A stretch of DNA of 64,000 nt. It comes from Alitta virens (Eukaryota > Annelida > Polychaeta > Phyllodocida > Nereididae). This document shows positions 25,891 to 35,898 of the stretch, one piece after another. A program made the position numbers and the translations under genes. Where the stretch lies: contig OW028582.1 in NCBI GenBank assembly GCA_932294295.1, positions 38,972,204 through 39,036,203 on the forward strand, read 5' to 3'. Every line of letters begins with the position of its first letter. Position 1 is the first letter of the stretch. The notes under the pieces are model-generated. The model was not told where the DNA came from. It made no database searches and was given only the letters and a program-made list of their open reading frames with translations.

Positions 25891-26144
25891 TAGAGACGCA
25901 TGTGCTCTGCTGAATTTCTTGATTTTCAACCATTTACAAAGGATGCTGGACATTGTATTTTGCACAGGAGTTGTGTGAACACTTCAGGAATCTTTTGAAG
26001 CTATTTTGGTTGAAAAGTGACATTTGGAAACATTTTTATGAGCCAATTTTAAGATTTTGGCACGCTTGAATGAACATTGTTCTTGTGGAAATTTCCCTTT
26101 TCTCCAAGCTGTGAAGAACAAGGTGTTACCCCGAAGGTGTCGAC

Positions 26145-26712
26145 ATGTCTACACATGGAAAACAAGGGGAAAAGTCAGAAACACAGAAGAATGGACATGT
26201 GAACCAACTGGACTGTGAAACTGCTAACCACTCAGAAGCGGCTTTCTCATTTTACATGTCTGTCTAATTGTAGACATGACAGATCAGCTGAGCCAGTGGG
26301 TGGTGTTGACATGGTCCAGTGCTGCTTATGTGCCACTTGGTACCATTATGAATGTGTGGGACTAAACCAAGATGATGTAGTTGGAGTGTGGCCCTGCTTG
26401 TCCTGTCGTTTGATCCCATCTCAGATAAGCCTCATGAAACAGGAGATCTTAACCCTGCTCTCCATCAATGAGGCTCTCAACCAGCAAGTCTCACGGATTA
26501 CCAAACTGCTTGAAGATCAGTCCAAGAGGAGCTACCACAATGATGACCTTGAGGATGATGACCTTGATGAAGATGAGGATGAACCTGTACCAAATGGAGC
26601 CCTGCTCATGGGTGACAGTCTTCTTCGCAATATCAAATCTACCTCTGCTGATCTCTCAGTCGAAAGCATCAGTGGTGCTCGTCTCTGTAACATGAAGAAA
26701 CGTCTAATATAA
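26145..26712 (+). pseudogene. LINE ORF1 part 1: PHD finger
   Basis: A start codon at 26145 opens a short hydrophilic leader that shifts frame near 26250 into the frame of 26215-26712. There a PHD-type zinc finger is seen: Cys residues in FTCLSNC, then MVQCCLC, WYHYECVGL and WPCLSC, giving the C4HC3 order roughly. A coiled-coil-like stretch (SLMKQEILTLLSINEAL) and an Asp/Glu-rich linker follow. The last part, ALLMGDSLLRNI, is SGNH block I with the nucleophile Ser. PHD plus esterase ORF1 proteins are established for CR1-like LINEs, where they may bind RNA or chromatin. A one-base deletion near 26710 shifts the frame. Confidence 0.75.
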
Positions 26713-27104
26713 ATGCTATCAATCCACGGAGAAAACACCTGATGGATCTCTATATAATGTGTGGCACAAACGATGTTGCTACAAGAAAGTCAGGTGAGAA
26801 AATTGCAAGAGACTTTGCGGAAGTAATTCAATTGGCTAAGGATAGGGCTGAAAATGTGCATTTTTCGAGTATTCCTCCACGGACGGATGCTCAATGCGAT
26901 CTGAAGAAAATTGATGCTGTAAACCAGCTGTTTGCAGCTAATGCCAGAGAAAATGATGTTTCATTTATCATACATGACAATAACTTTCTCTTTCGAGATG
27001 GAACTGTAGATGAGTCCCTGCTTAATACTGTAGATGGCCTCCATCTCTCAGAAAAAGGGGTGTGTAAAGTACTGAACAATCTTGGCCTGCAAGACAAAGC
27101 TTGA
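26713..27104 (+). pseudogene. LINE ORF1 part 2: SGNH/GDSL esterase
   Basis: In a new frame the esterase continues with YIMCGTNDV (block III, with the Gly-Thr-Asn-Asp signature), VHFSSIPPRTD, FIIHDNNFLF and, near the end, TVDGLHLSEKG (block V, with the catalytic Asp-x-x-His as D-G-L-H). The nucleophile Ser lies in the preceding frame. All catalytic positions are therefore present, but the frameshift separates them. The second esterase in this window, at about 55890-56300, is more decayed. The segment ends at TGA 27102-27104. Confidence 0.75.
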
Positions 27105-27319
27105 GCTGAATTTAGCCCCACTTTATCCACCACAAAAAATGGCATTAAAGAGCAACAAGTTAGTGCTACAAAGGCTGCCAGTGCTTTGGGATGCGCCTCT
27201 CCCACCTCCCCCTCCCCCACCTGCCTTCAAGCCACAAAGCACTCCTCGTCCAAGCAGCCCACATACAACATATTCTGCTGAGAAAAGACCAGGAAGTGAC
27301 TCCTCAGAAGATCCTGTCC

Positions 27320-27722
27320 TTTTGAAAGGATCCAGAAATCCCCTCAGCAACCTTCACATTACCCCAATAAGTGTTTGGGGCATGACTTTTCGAAGCACAG
27401 AACATGCGTACCAATTCCGAAAGGCCACAGAGATGGGTCAGCATTGAGTTGCGGAAGACATCCGACTGACTCACTCCTCATATGATGCAATGGAGATTGC
27501 CAAAAATCTCAACACAGGTGACAAATGGTTGAACATGAAAAAAAGCATCATGTATGAACTTTTGAAAGCAAAGGCTGATCAAAGCAATGTCTTCTGCAAC
27601 AAGTTGACCTCAACGAATGGTAGACTATTGGTGGATGACACCTCACATGATTACTGGGGCAAAGGTAGCTCAGGAGCTGGTCTGAACATGCTGGGTCGGC
27701 TCTTAATGACCCTAAGAGACAC
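27320..27722 (+). pseudogene. NADAR-like (YbiA/DUF1768) domain inside the LINE
   Basis: The frame read from about 27082 contains NPLSNLHITPISVWGMTF, then STEHAYQFRKA, YDAMEIAKNL, WLNMKKSIMYELLKAKADQ, LLVDDTSHDYWGKG and NMLGRLLMTLRD. The order and spacing match the NADAR/YbiA family: PLSNF start, EHAYQ..K helix, M.E.L..K, the D..WG.G loop and the NMLG.LLM.LR end. The family acts on ADP-ribose or NAD-derived substrates, including N-glycosidase YbiA and de-ADP-ribosylating NADARs. One TGA at 27445-27447 interrupts it; otherwise the frame continues unbroken into the RT. Assignment is by motif recall, not search. Confidence 0.75.
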
Positions 27723-27799
27723 CTACATCCCCAAAAACACGTATGTCCCCCTATCTAGCCACTCAAACCATCAGAGAGGAATGTCCCACCACCCTGATC

Positions 27800-29157
27800 T
27801 CCCTAGACACCCTGATGATCTCAAACATGCTGAAGTTGTACCCTTGTTCAAGAAGAAAGATAAGTTTGACAAGGCCAACTACAGGCCAGTGAGTATTCTA
27901 ATCAGTCTTTCAAAAGTCGTAGAAGGTTTAATATGTGACCAGCGGATGTCTTATTTTGAAAATATACTGTGTAAAGAACTTTCAGCCTACAGGAAATACT
28001 ATGGAAGCAGTAATGTTTTAGTGCATTGTGTAGAGCAATGGAAATGTGCATTAGATAATGGTGACACTGTAGGATGTATAATGATGGATCTATCAAAGGC
28101 TTTCGATAGTATTCCCCATGGCCTTACAATTGCTAATTTAGCTGCATATGGTGCTGATCATAAAAGTTGTAATTTCTTCAGAAGTTATCTATCTTATAGA
28201 AAACAGAGAGTAAGGTTAGGAGCCTGTAAAAGTGAATGGTTGCATGTGGAAAGGGGTGTCCCCCAGGGGTCACTGACTGGACCAGTTTTGTTCAATATTT
28301 TTCTTAATGATCTTGTAATAATGTTGAAAGGTAAATGTCACATATACAATTATGCAGATGACAATTCTTTAGCCTATTTTCATAAAGATCCATCTATTGT
28401 AAAAAGTAAATTAGAAAATGCTTCTCACTGTGCTCTAGAATGGTTTAAGTTAAATCACATGGAAGCAAATCCATCAAAGTTTCAGTCTATTGTTTTTAGC
28501 AGGCAAAAGTGTGATATTATGTTTTGTTTTGATGGAAATGTTATTCAAACAGAAAACTGTGTCAAACTACTAGGTGTTTATATAGATGATCAACTAAATT
28601 TCAATCAACATATAAAGGAAATAACTGTGAAATGTGCTAGGCAAGTAAGTGCTCTTGGGAGATTGTCAAAGAAACTAAGTGTGCCATGTAAAATGAAGAT
28701 TCTTGAAGCTTTTGTCTTATCAAATTTCAGTTATTGTTCAACACTCTATCATTTTTGTAATGTAACTGATAGCAGAAAAATGGAAAAGCTTTATGAAAGA
28801 GCCCTACGATATGTCTATTTAGATTTTGAATGTAATAAATCATCTTTGTAATTAACAAGAATAAGGGAGCTATTGATAGCAGTATTCAAGATAAGAAATG
28901 ATATGATGCCACCTATAGACTCAGACATTTTTAAAGTACAAAATTCACCTTATGATATGAGATATATACACTTGAAGACAAAAACTTTTAATACAGTAAG
29001 ATATGGTTTTAAATCTTTACAACATCATGGCGCTATGTATTTTAACAGCCTAAATTTAACAAGAGATTTTGACAACATTATTGACTTTAAAGACTTCGTC
29101 AGAAATTGGGTACCAAATTGTCTATGTGGTTTATGTGTTTTATGTGATTTTAAGTAA
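27800..29157 (+). pseudogene. LINE reverse transcriptase
   Basis: After NADAR the same frame runs into RT: LKHAEVVPLFKKKDK, NYRPVSIL, MMDLSKAFDSIPHG (motif A), RGVPQGSLTGPVLF (motif B), YNYADDNSL (motif C with the Asp pair), MEANPSKFQSIV and LGVYIDDQLNF. The C-terminal region follows. A TAA at 28849-28851 is followed by in-frame continuation to 29157. The endonuclease and the RT N-terminal extension expected before PLFKKKDK are missing, so the NADAR-RT join near 27780-27830 is a deletion junction rather than the original protein order. Confidence 0.85.
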
Positions 29158-29359
29158 TGCTTGCCTCTATATTTCCATTATACAATTTTAAGTTACATTG
29201 TGATTTTAATGATGATCCTATATTATCAACTTAATTTTTTGCATGATCTTTAAATTTGTTATATTCTTTGTTTTTGTTGTTTTATGTCGGCAAAAAGCGC
29301 TTGCGCTTATGTTTTATACTTTGTACATTTTATCCGACAATAAATAAATGTTTTTACTT

Positions 29360-30540
29360 TTTTTTTTACTTTAATGTAATGTATTGTTATCTGCCTGATA
29401 TATTTCTTTGAACTTAAATTGAAAAACAAGAGATCATATAAGAAAATGTGGAACAACAGGGGACCGAGAATAGATCTTTGTACATGTCCAAATGTGCCAC
29501 GTGCATTTTCCATGAGAAGGATAAACGCATGGTTTTTAGCTTATTATAATGAGGCAAAAACCATGTGTTTTCTATGCATGGAACGCATGGAAAACGCACA
29601 TGGCGCAATTGGTTTTGACTCGTTGTAATCTTGCAACTAGATTTGACTTGATCATTTTGCAAGCACCCATACTAAAGACATATTTACTAAGTTTAGTAAG
29701 TAATAGGCCATGAGACATGCAGTCAAATGCTTTAGAAAGATGTTTCTGTCATTCTGATGAGTATTTGTGTAGTATTTGTTTAGTTTATCTTTCCTTTTGC
29801 ATAGTGGTGTTATGTCAGCCTCCTTTATATGGTCTGGAAATGTTTGCTGTTCTATACATTTGTTAATCATTGTTGTAATTGGTTTAACAAGATTCTTGCT
29901 TGTTTGTTTACTGAACTTTACTGGGATTTCGTCGAACCCTGCAGCTTTCTTTGCACAGAGGGCTTTTATTGCTCTATGGACTTCGTGTGCGGTAACGTAA
30001 CAGAAGTCAAAATTGTGTCCATGCTGGTTGATTTTTTTTCCAGTATGATCATCATCCTCTTTTACTCCAATTTCTGCATCCTATTTCCCTAAAGAATACA
30101 TATTGAAAATATTACAAACTTCAGCACAATTTGTAATTATTTCATCACCGTCTCTTATGGGTATGTTATCAGATTTCGTCTTAGTTTTGAAGAAGATCGC
30201 TTTTTATTGTTTTCCAAAAAAAACTTGTTTTTTGTGCCCATTTGGCATTTTTCTTGAAAATACTTCCGAATCTCTTTTCTTTTTATCATTGTTACAGTGT
30301 TTCTGTATTTTCTGCACTGGGCCAGATTGAATGTATTGATTGCGTTTTAAAATAGCTTTTTTATTTTTTTATTTCTTTACCCATGCATTGTAATTCTGTT
30401 ACTGTTATGATTTTTCGCAATTTAGGGGCATGTTTGTCTAAGATGTTTTTCAGTATAGTTTGTAGCTTATTAAAAGCATAATTAACATCATCTTCTATCA
30501 TTATTGTCATTTCTAGGTTCATGCTAGTTCTGCATTAACT
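29360..30540 (-). pseudogene. Minus-strand LINE, linker and RT N-terminal part
   Basis: Minus-strand conceptual reading from 30540 gives the endonuclease-RT linker (ILDKHAPKLRK, KRKEIRKYFQEKC), the RT entry block (VKPITTMINKCIEQQTFPDHIKEA, ITPLCKRKDKLNK) and motif A (KAFDCMSHGLLLTKL). After an insertion near 29.5 kb come motif B (SILGPLLF) and the remains of motif C (ADNNTLH). The reading is cut at about 29360, exactly where the plus-strand LINE ends, and its C-terminal continuation is found at 25130-25890. There is an internal deletion between the entry block and motif A. Confidence 0.75.
29475..29615. repeat. Foldback repeat inside minus-strand LINE
   Basis: Two inverted arms of about 65 bases meet near 29546: ACGTGCATTTTCCATGAG and GCATGGTTTTT on the left, AAAAACCATG and CATGGAAAACGCACATGG on the right. 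It interrupts the RT between motifs A and B of the minus-strand LINE. It is the uninterrupted relative of the 14.2/15.5-kb copy and provides the empty site for the TTAA element there. Confidence 0.65.
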
Positions 30541-31442
30541 TTATTCTGGAAAGTTTATGGTACATTACTACTTTTGTGGGGGGGGGGGGATGTGAGGGGG
30601 GGGGGGGGGTAGACGTTAAAGTTAGAGAAACCTTTTATATACTTCCTACGTTTTGTTACAAGCATCACATCATATAAAGTTGATTGATTGGATTTGTAAC
30701 ATGCCTATCACCTGGGGCGCCACTGTACAATCAATACCAACAAAGGCGCCATCCAGTGGATATTATGCAAAGCTCGAACCAGTGCCTAAGTGGTCAGTCT
30801 GATTCCCCCCGAACGATTTACCACTGTATATTGATCCCCCCTCCCCACGTAGTCTCGGCTGAATCTGCCGGTGCACGGTTATTAATTACTGCCTGACTTT
30901 ATTCTGATGATATGTGTTAAAGGTACATGGCTCAATTACTGATGTAGGGACTGATGGATCCGTCTATGCCCCCAGTGCCCCCCCCCCCCCTCCCCCAATC
31001 CCACCTTGGATCAGTGGATCCGCCGGTGTACACTCATTAGAGTATGTCAGACTTTTTTTAACAGCATATCATATCTATAGCTTGTAGCACTGCCAACTTC
31101 AATTGGAGCCATTTCCCAGAAACAGAAACCACTGGCAGCATGATATTGTGGGATTTCCCGGAAACAACCAGCAGACGTTATAGCGGCCATTGAGATCAGG
31201 ACTGAAGGACGACTGGACCTGACTCTATTGGGTGCCAATAACGGGTAAGGGAATAGAATAAGACAAAGTCACAAAGCTATCTGCATGTTGAGTAGGATAT
31301 TCCTATTGATTGTAGCATGACATTGCATGCAGTCTACATGTCTCCTTCATCCAATATATATATCATTGTGTGACACAGGGTATTTCCTGTCAAAACCAAA
31401 TGAAAGATTTCTTTTGATAAATTTCATATGTATACCGTCAAG
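30541..31442. other. Intergenic, G and C runs only
   Basis: No gene is supported. It contains G12 at 30578-30589 and G14 at 30596-30609, a close pair able to form a quadruplex, and C13 at 30978-30990. Confidence 0.55.
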
Positions 31443-31550
31443 GATGGTATTATCAACAGGGCGGGTATTATCGACACTTAAATTAGTTTAACCAAATTGT
31501 TAACATTCTAATGGGAGTGTCGATAATACCTGCCCTGTCATAATACCATC
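31443..31550. repeat. Long hairpin, 36-base arms
   Basis: The left arm (31443-31478) starts GATGGTATTAT and ends GGTATTATCGACACT; the right arm (about 31516-31550) is its reverse complement with one indel and two mismatches. The loop is about 37 bases. It is not a transcription terminator in the bacterial sense; it could be a small foldback transposon or an RNA hairpin. Confidence 0.8.
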
Positions 31551-31699
31551 TTCGAAATGTGTTCCAAGCAGAAGCTTAATTTGCCATAATTTGTTGTTTT
31601 TGATAAAGTTATTATTATTCCCGGGAAAATCTCTTCGTAAAATTACCAAAATATTTATGCAAGGAGTTTTGGATGACTCTGTCAAATTGACCCACTTTC

Positions 31700-32766
31700 G
31701 GTGACCTTGACTTTTTTTAAGATCACAGCTGTTTGAATTTGAAATTTTAAAACTTTAAAATTAAAATATCTCAAGTAATAATGAAGCTATTGTCAAATGC
31801 TTTCATATCTGAGGTCATGCATTAGTTTTAAACACATTTGACCTATTTTTTCAAAAGTAGGTAAAATTTAAGGTCAATGAGTTTCCTTATCAATTAAGAG
31901 CCAATTACATTTATGGTGCCAAAAGTTGTGTAATAGTCATCAATTGCCAATACGGTTCGTAAAATATGGAATTTAAGGTTTTTAAAAATTGACTGAAAAA
32001 GGGTAATATGTGGTATTTTAGCATGAAATATTGGTTTTAGCTTATGACATGCCATAGTATACCCAAAACTTGTACCCAAAACCCCAACGCAAATGTCAAA
32101 TTTGACCTTGGGGGTCATTTTCAAGGTCATTTGGACAGTTGAAGTATAAAGAAAGGGCTATTACACAAAATCTCAAAGTATCAAAGAATTGAGCTTCTGA
32201 CCTGGAATTTTGTAAATGTAAAACCGAATTGTGAGAAACAAAATAATGAAAATGTCAGTTTTCAATGATAAATATTTACTTTAGACAATAGCTAAGCTTC
32301 AGTGACCCCCCACAATTGGCATGTGAACTTTCAGAATCTGCTGTCAATCTTGACCTTTGACCTATATCTCAAGTCAAATTCAAGGTCAGCCTTCCTCATG
32401 AAAGTGAAATTTAGTTTATTAATTAATATTATATAATAAGAAAACTTCGCTTTGACTCAAACGGGCATGAGTAATTACTCACTAGAGCTACCAACATTAG
32501 GTCATAGGGTCAATCGGTCAAGGTCACAAGTTATAAAAAGCTGTTTAACATCAATTGGCTCCGGTCCAAATTAAGTTACAGAGATGAGACAAAGATATTC
32601 TGAAAGCTTATTCTGAGCCAGTTTTAATGAGATATAGCATGATATGGGCCATTCAGTTTAAAAGATGGCCTGACCTTGAACATTTTATATTGTTACAAAA
32701 ATTTGAATCTGACATTGACCATCATTTAAACTACTTTGTTTTGGAAAGAAGGCTTTGAAGGTCATA
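31700..32766. promoter_or_regulatory. Dense cluster of AGGTCA/TGACCT half-sites
   Basis: Fourteen exact AGGTCA or TGACCT hexamers occur here: starts at 31702, 31812, 31839, 31871, 32103, 32124, 32198, 32351, 32358, 32383, 32499, 32521, 32671 and 32759. About 0.5 would be expected by chance at even base composition. Two at 32351 and 32358 form a DR1-like direct repeat with one-base spacing, the arrangement used by HNF4, RXR and PPAR-type receptors. TCAAGGTCA, an ERR-type extended half-site, occurs at about 32518. The region lies 3-4 kb upstream of ZNFX1. It may equally be a property of a repeat family. Confidence 0.4.
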
Positions 32767-33810
32767 GAGTATGCATTTTTACGAGTGTGCGATAAGCACA
32801 GCACACTCAGTATTGTCATCGTTTTTAGAGAAAAATCTTTTCTCGTGGCTGCTTGTCGCGTGAATAACTCACCAAGCATAGTATGTGAACCTATTCCCAG
32901 ACAATGTCATTTCTGATTAATTAATAAACTTGATCACAATCATTTTCCTTGGCGGAAGCCTCCCTACCCCAATATTGTCAGTGCGCATGTGCGCTGCAAC
33001 GTTTAGTGTGTGCTATTTATAGACCGGCGGATAAACAAACACACGTGGCATCATCCTTCTCAAGGCATCCGATGCCCGAATCGTCGTCAAATGATTAAAG
33101 GTTTAACAACCAGCCTGATTTGGTGTGACTGTATTGACAAAATTCCATTGTTGTTTAAATTTAAAGTATAAAACCTGAGCTATCATCCCTAAGACCAAAA
33201 TGAACCAAGCCAAATTCCGGGAAATAAGACTTACACAGAGTGAGCCCCCATTTATATTGGAGGGGGCACTGTTATGAGTGTCATGCATGATTACCGTAAA
33301 ATATGAATATTATAATATTATTTACTGGCTTTGTCATCACAGAATCACTCTAGTTTTCACAGGAATGTAAGCTTTTGTTGAATTATAGCTGCTATTTTGC
33401 ATTATGGGGGTCCAAAAGGTATTTGTGAAAACCTCCTGCAAAGAGGTACCTCTCTCTGAGAGGTTTTATCTATGTACAATTTGCTTTTAAATTTTGTACA
33501 GCCAATACATGGTAGAATGTTATGTTGAGTACGAAAATAAAGATATATTGAATAAAATTGAAAAAGTTCACAAATTAATACAGAAATATATGCACATGTA
33601 TGAATAATTATATTGCATACAATTCATAACATATGTTTTGAGCATATACCATACTCCCATGCAGCTAGACAAAATCTGACATTGACCATCATTTAAACTT
33701 TTCTCTATAATTCATATGAATTTGTATCTTATGTCTGACTAATTTGCGCTGTCACAAGTTCTTACTTCATGGGGTGAAGGTCACAGAGAATGCATTTTGA
33801 CTTGTCAGGG
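32705..33810. repeat. Direct repeat pair of unknown family
   Basis: TCTGACATTGACCATCATTTA occurs near 32707 and again near 33675. Both copies are followed by related sequence (GAAGGTCATAGAGTATGCATTT and GAAGGTCACAGAGAATGCATTT without identical spacing). This suggests a duplicated, diverged repeat unit. No gene is supported in the region. Confidence 0.5.
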
Positions 33811-34368
33811 TGGCATATACCTAAATGATCAAACTCTGACTTAACTGCCCTGTTTCACTATTACAAATAAATTGGTCTGGTCATTCTGCTTAATATACAA
33901 CTTTGTTATTTATAAGGGGGGTTTTATGGGGGTGGGGTACAATAACACCACCGTGTACTGCCTCTGCACACTCGTATTAAGTGCTCTTGGCACGTTATCT
34001 TTCAGACTACTGTCATATGTTTTCATTGTTATGACACTGGAAATTTATACAATATGAGTGACTGGTTTTCACTAAATAGGTGAAGCCTAGTTACTTTTTA
34101 TATCTGGCGTCTAGACCTATAACACAATATAACTATCACTGATATGCATTGTCAAAATGCCAGATAATTATACGAACGAATACTGTGACTGGTGACAAAG
34201 ATTATTTCATACATGTGCATATATTTCTGTGTTTGTGTTATTTTTCAATTTTATTCAATAAATCTTTATTTTCTTACTAAACATAACATTGTACCATGTA
34301 TTGGTTGTACAAAATTTAAAAGCAAATTGTACATAGATAAAACTTCTCAGAGAGAGGTACCTCTTTGT
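33439..34368. repeat. Inverted pair of a 128-bp repeat
   Basis: 33439-33565 and 34241-34368 are near-identical inverted copies. Shared parts are CAAAGAGGTACCTCTCTCTGAG, TATGTACAATTTGCTTTTAA, CCAATACATGG and AATAAAG..ATTGAATAAAATTG. Each arm ends in two AATAAA signals and an A run, so each looks like the 3' end of a retroposed transcript. The 675 bases between are unremarkable. Confidence 0.75.
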
Positions 34369-35896
34369 CGTACTAAACATATTATTGAAAAACTAGTGGT
34401 TTGGCAGCCATTTTGAATATCATGGCAGCCCTGAACAAGTTTGGAAGTCTACTACCAGTCAAACTTACTGTCACACATTCTTTCTCAGGCCCAAATGACA
34501 ATTCTTTATACTGATAGTTTTATAGAAACAAGATAAAGTATAAACGAGATAAGAATATATATGTACGATATAGATATTGGCCTATGGAATATGAACCCAA
34601 GGGCTACATTTGAAGCCTGATTTATTATATAAATCTGAATATAAAAGCAATGACCATCAGCAGTCTCTGTATCTCATAGTCATGTTTCCAACGCTGCTGA
34701 TTAATCACTTCATGCAGTAGTCTGAATATTTTGGATTGGTTTAATCATAAAATAATACACATATACCCCACATGTTGGTACTCATTTGAAAGCTCTTGAC
34801 ATGAGGATTTTACCTATATATCATACATAACCAGAGCAAATTGAAAAAGACCGTCGGCCATTGAATATGTATAAAATCGCTTAATTCTGCTTGTCATAAA
34901 TCGCCCAGTAGCAGGCTGGAAAGCTGCACAAAACGTTCTTGATTCTCATGAAAATGTGAAAAAATGTAGTTGATTACACCATGGAGTCTGTAGTGACTCC
35001 ATGGTTACACCATGTTTTTGAATTTTGTTTTCCCTCCTCCCACTGGGACTCAAATAATTTGGTTGCTGGAGGGTGCAATTCCATTTTATAGGCTGTTAAA
35101 TATTGACACTAGCATGGTGAGGTAGGTGAATCAAGGTTTTGGTTCTGGGAGGCCTTAATTAAGTGCAAGTCCTGCAATGTCTGGGCCACTGCATAAACAC
35201 GTATTATGCTAAATGTTTATTCAGGAAAGTCCATTTCAGATAGAAAGGCTGTTTTAGAAATTGGTCTTGAGATAAGATGTCAGCTCAAGGTATTCCACAA
35301 AATAGCACCATTACAGATGACAGATGACTTCAAAGAAGATGAGTGACAACATGGCACAATAATATACAGTTGTTAAATAATCCATTAAGTGTCTTTATCA
35401 TATCTTACCAGACACAAAAATCAAATCGAAACGGTTCTCTAAATTATGTATTTTATGATAATGGATCCAGGGTTTCATTGATTAACTGATTCATTGCTCC
35501 TCTATTTGACACTTTGCAAGGTTGCTTGATTGACTGACTGATTCATTGCTTGATTATGGATTGCTTGATTGATTGAATATATAGATAATATATATTTATT
35601 CAGCTAGTATGTATGTACATACCAGCAATTGGTTGTTGACAAAAGCAGTGAAACAATTTAATGTTAAAAATGACAATGATCTTGATTGACTGGTTGATTC
35701 ATTCATTGACTCATTCGTTCATTTTGCACATCATTTTTTTAATCCACTACAAACCAATGGTCAAGCCTGAAAATAACCCTCCCAGGCCTCCCTGCTATCA
35801 GTGCTGACGTGTGTGCACAAGAGGATGTGGGGGAGGTGTGGGTGTGTGGAATTATCCTTTCAGAATTGCATGCTAATTTGCAAGTTCTGCTTTCAG
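34369..35896. other. Upstream region of ZNFX1
   Basis: No coding exon is supported. Degenerate TTGATTGA/TTGACTGA repeats lie at 35515-35580 and 35680-35735. The acceptor at 35895-35896 (TGCTTTCAG) implies a non-coding 5' exon somewhere upstream, but I cannot place it or a promoter. Confidence 0.45.
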
Positions 35897-35898
35897 AG

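Larger units (their letters stand above)
25891..29355 (+). mobile_element. LINE with PHD, SGNH-esterase and NADAR-like domains
   Basis: A CR1-like LINE in plus orientation. ORF1 begins about 26145 and encodes a PHD finger and an SGNH/GDSL esterase. A NADAR-like region and then a reverse transcriptase follow. No apurinic-type endonuclease is present between NADAR and RT, so this copy has an internal deletion. The 3' UTR runs to AATAAATAAATG at about 29340. Frameshifts or stops near 26250, 26710, 27104, 27445 and 28849 make it inactive. The 5' boundary, near 25.9 kb, is inferred from the split host LINE. Confidence 0.8.
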
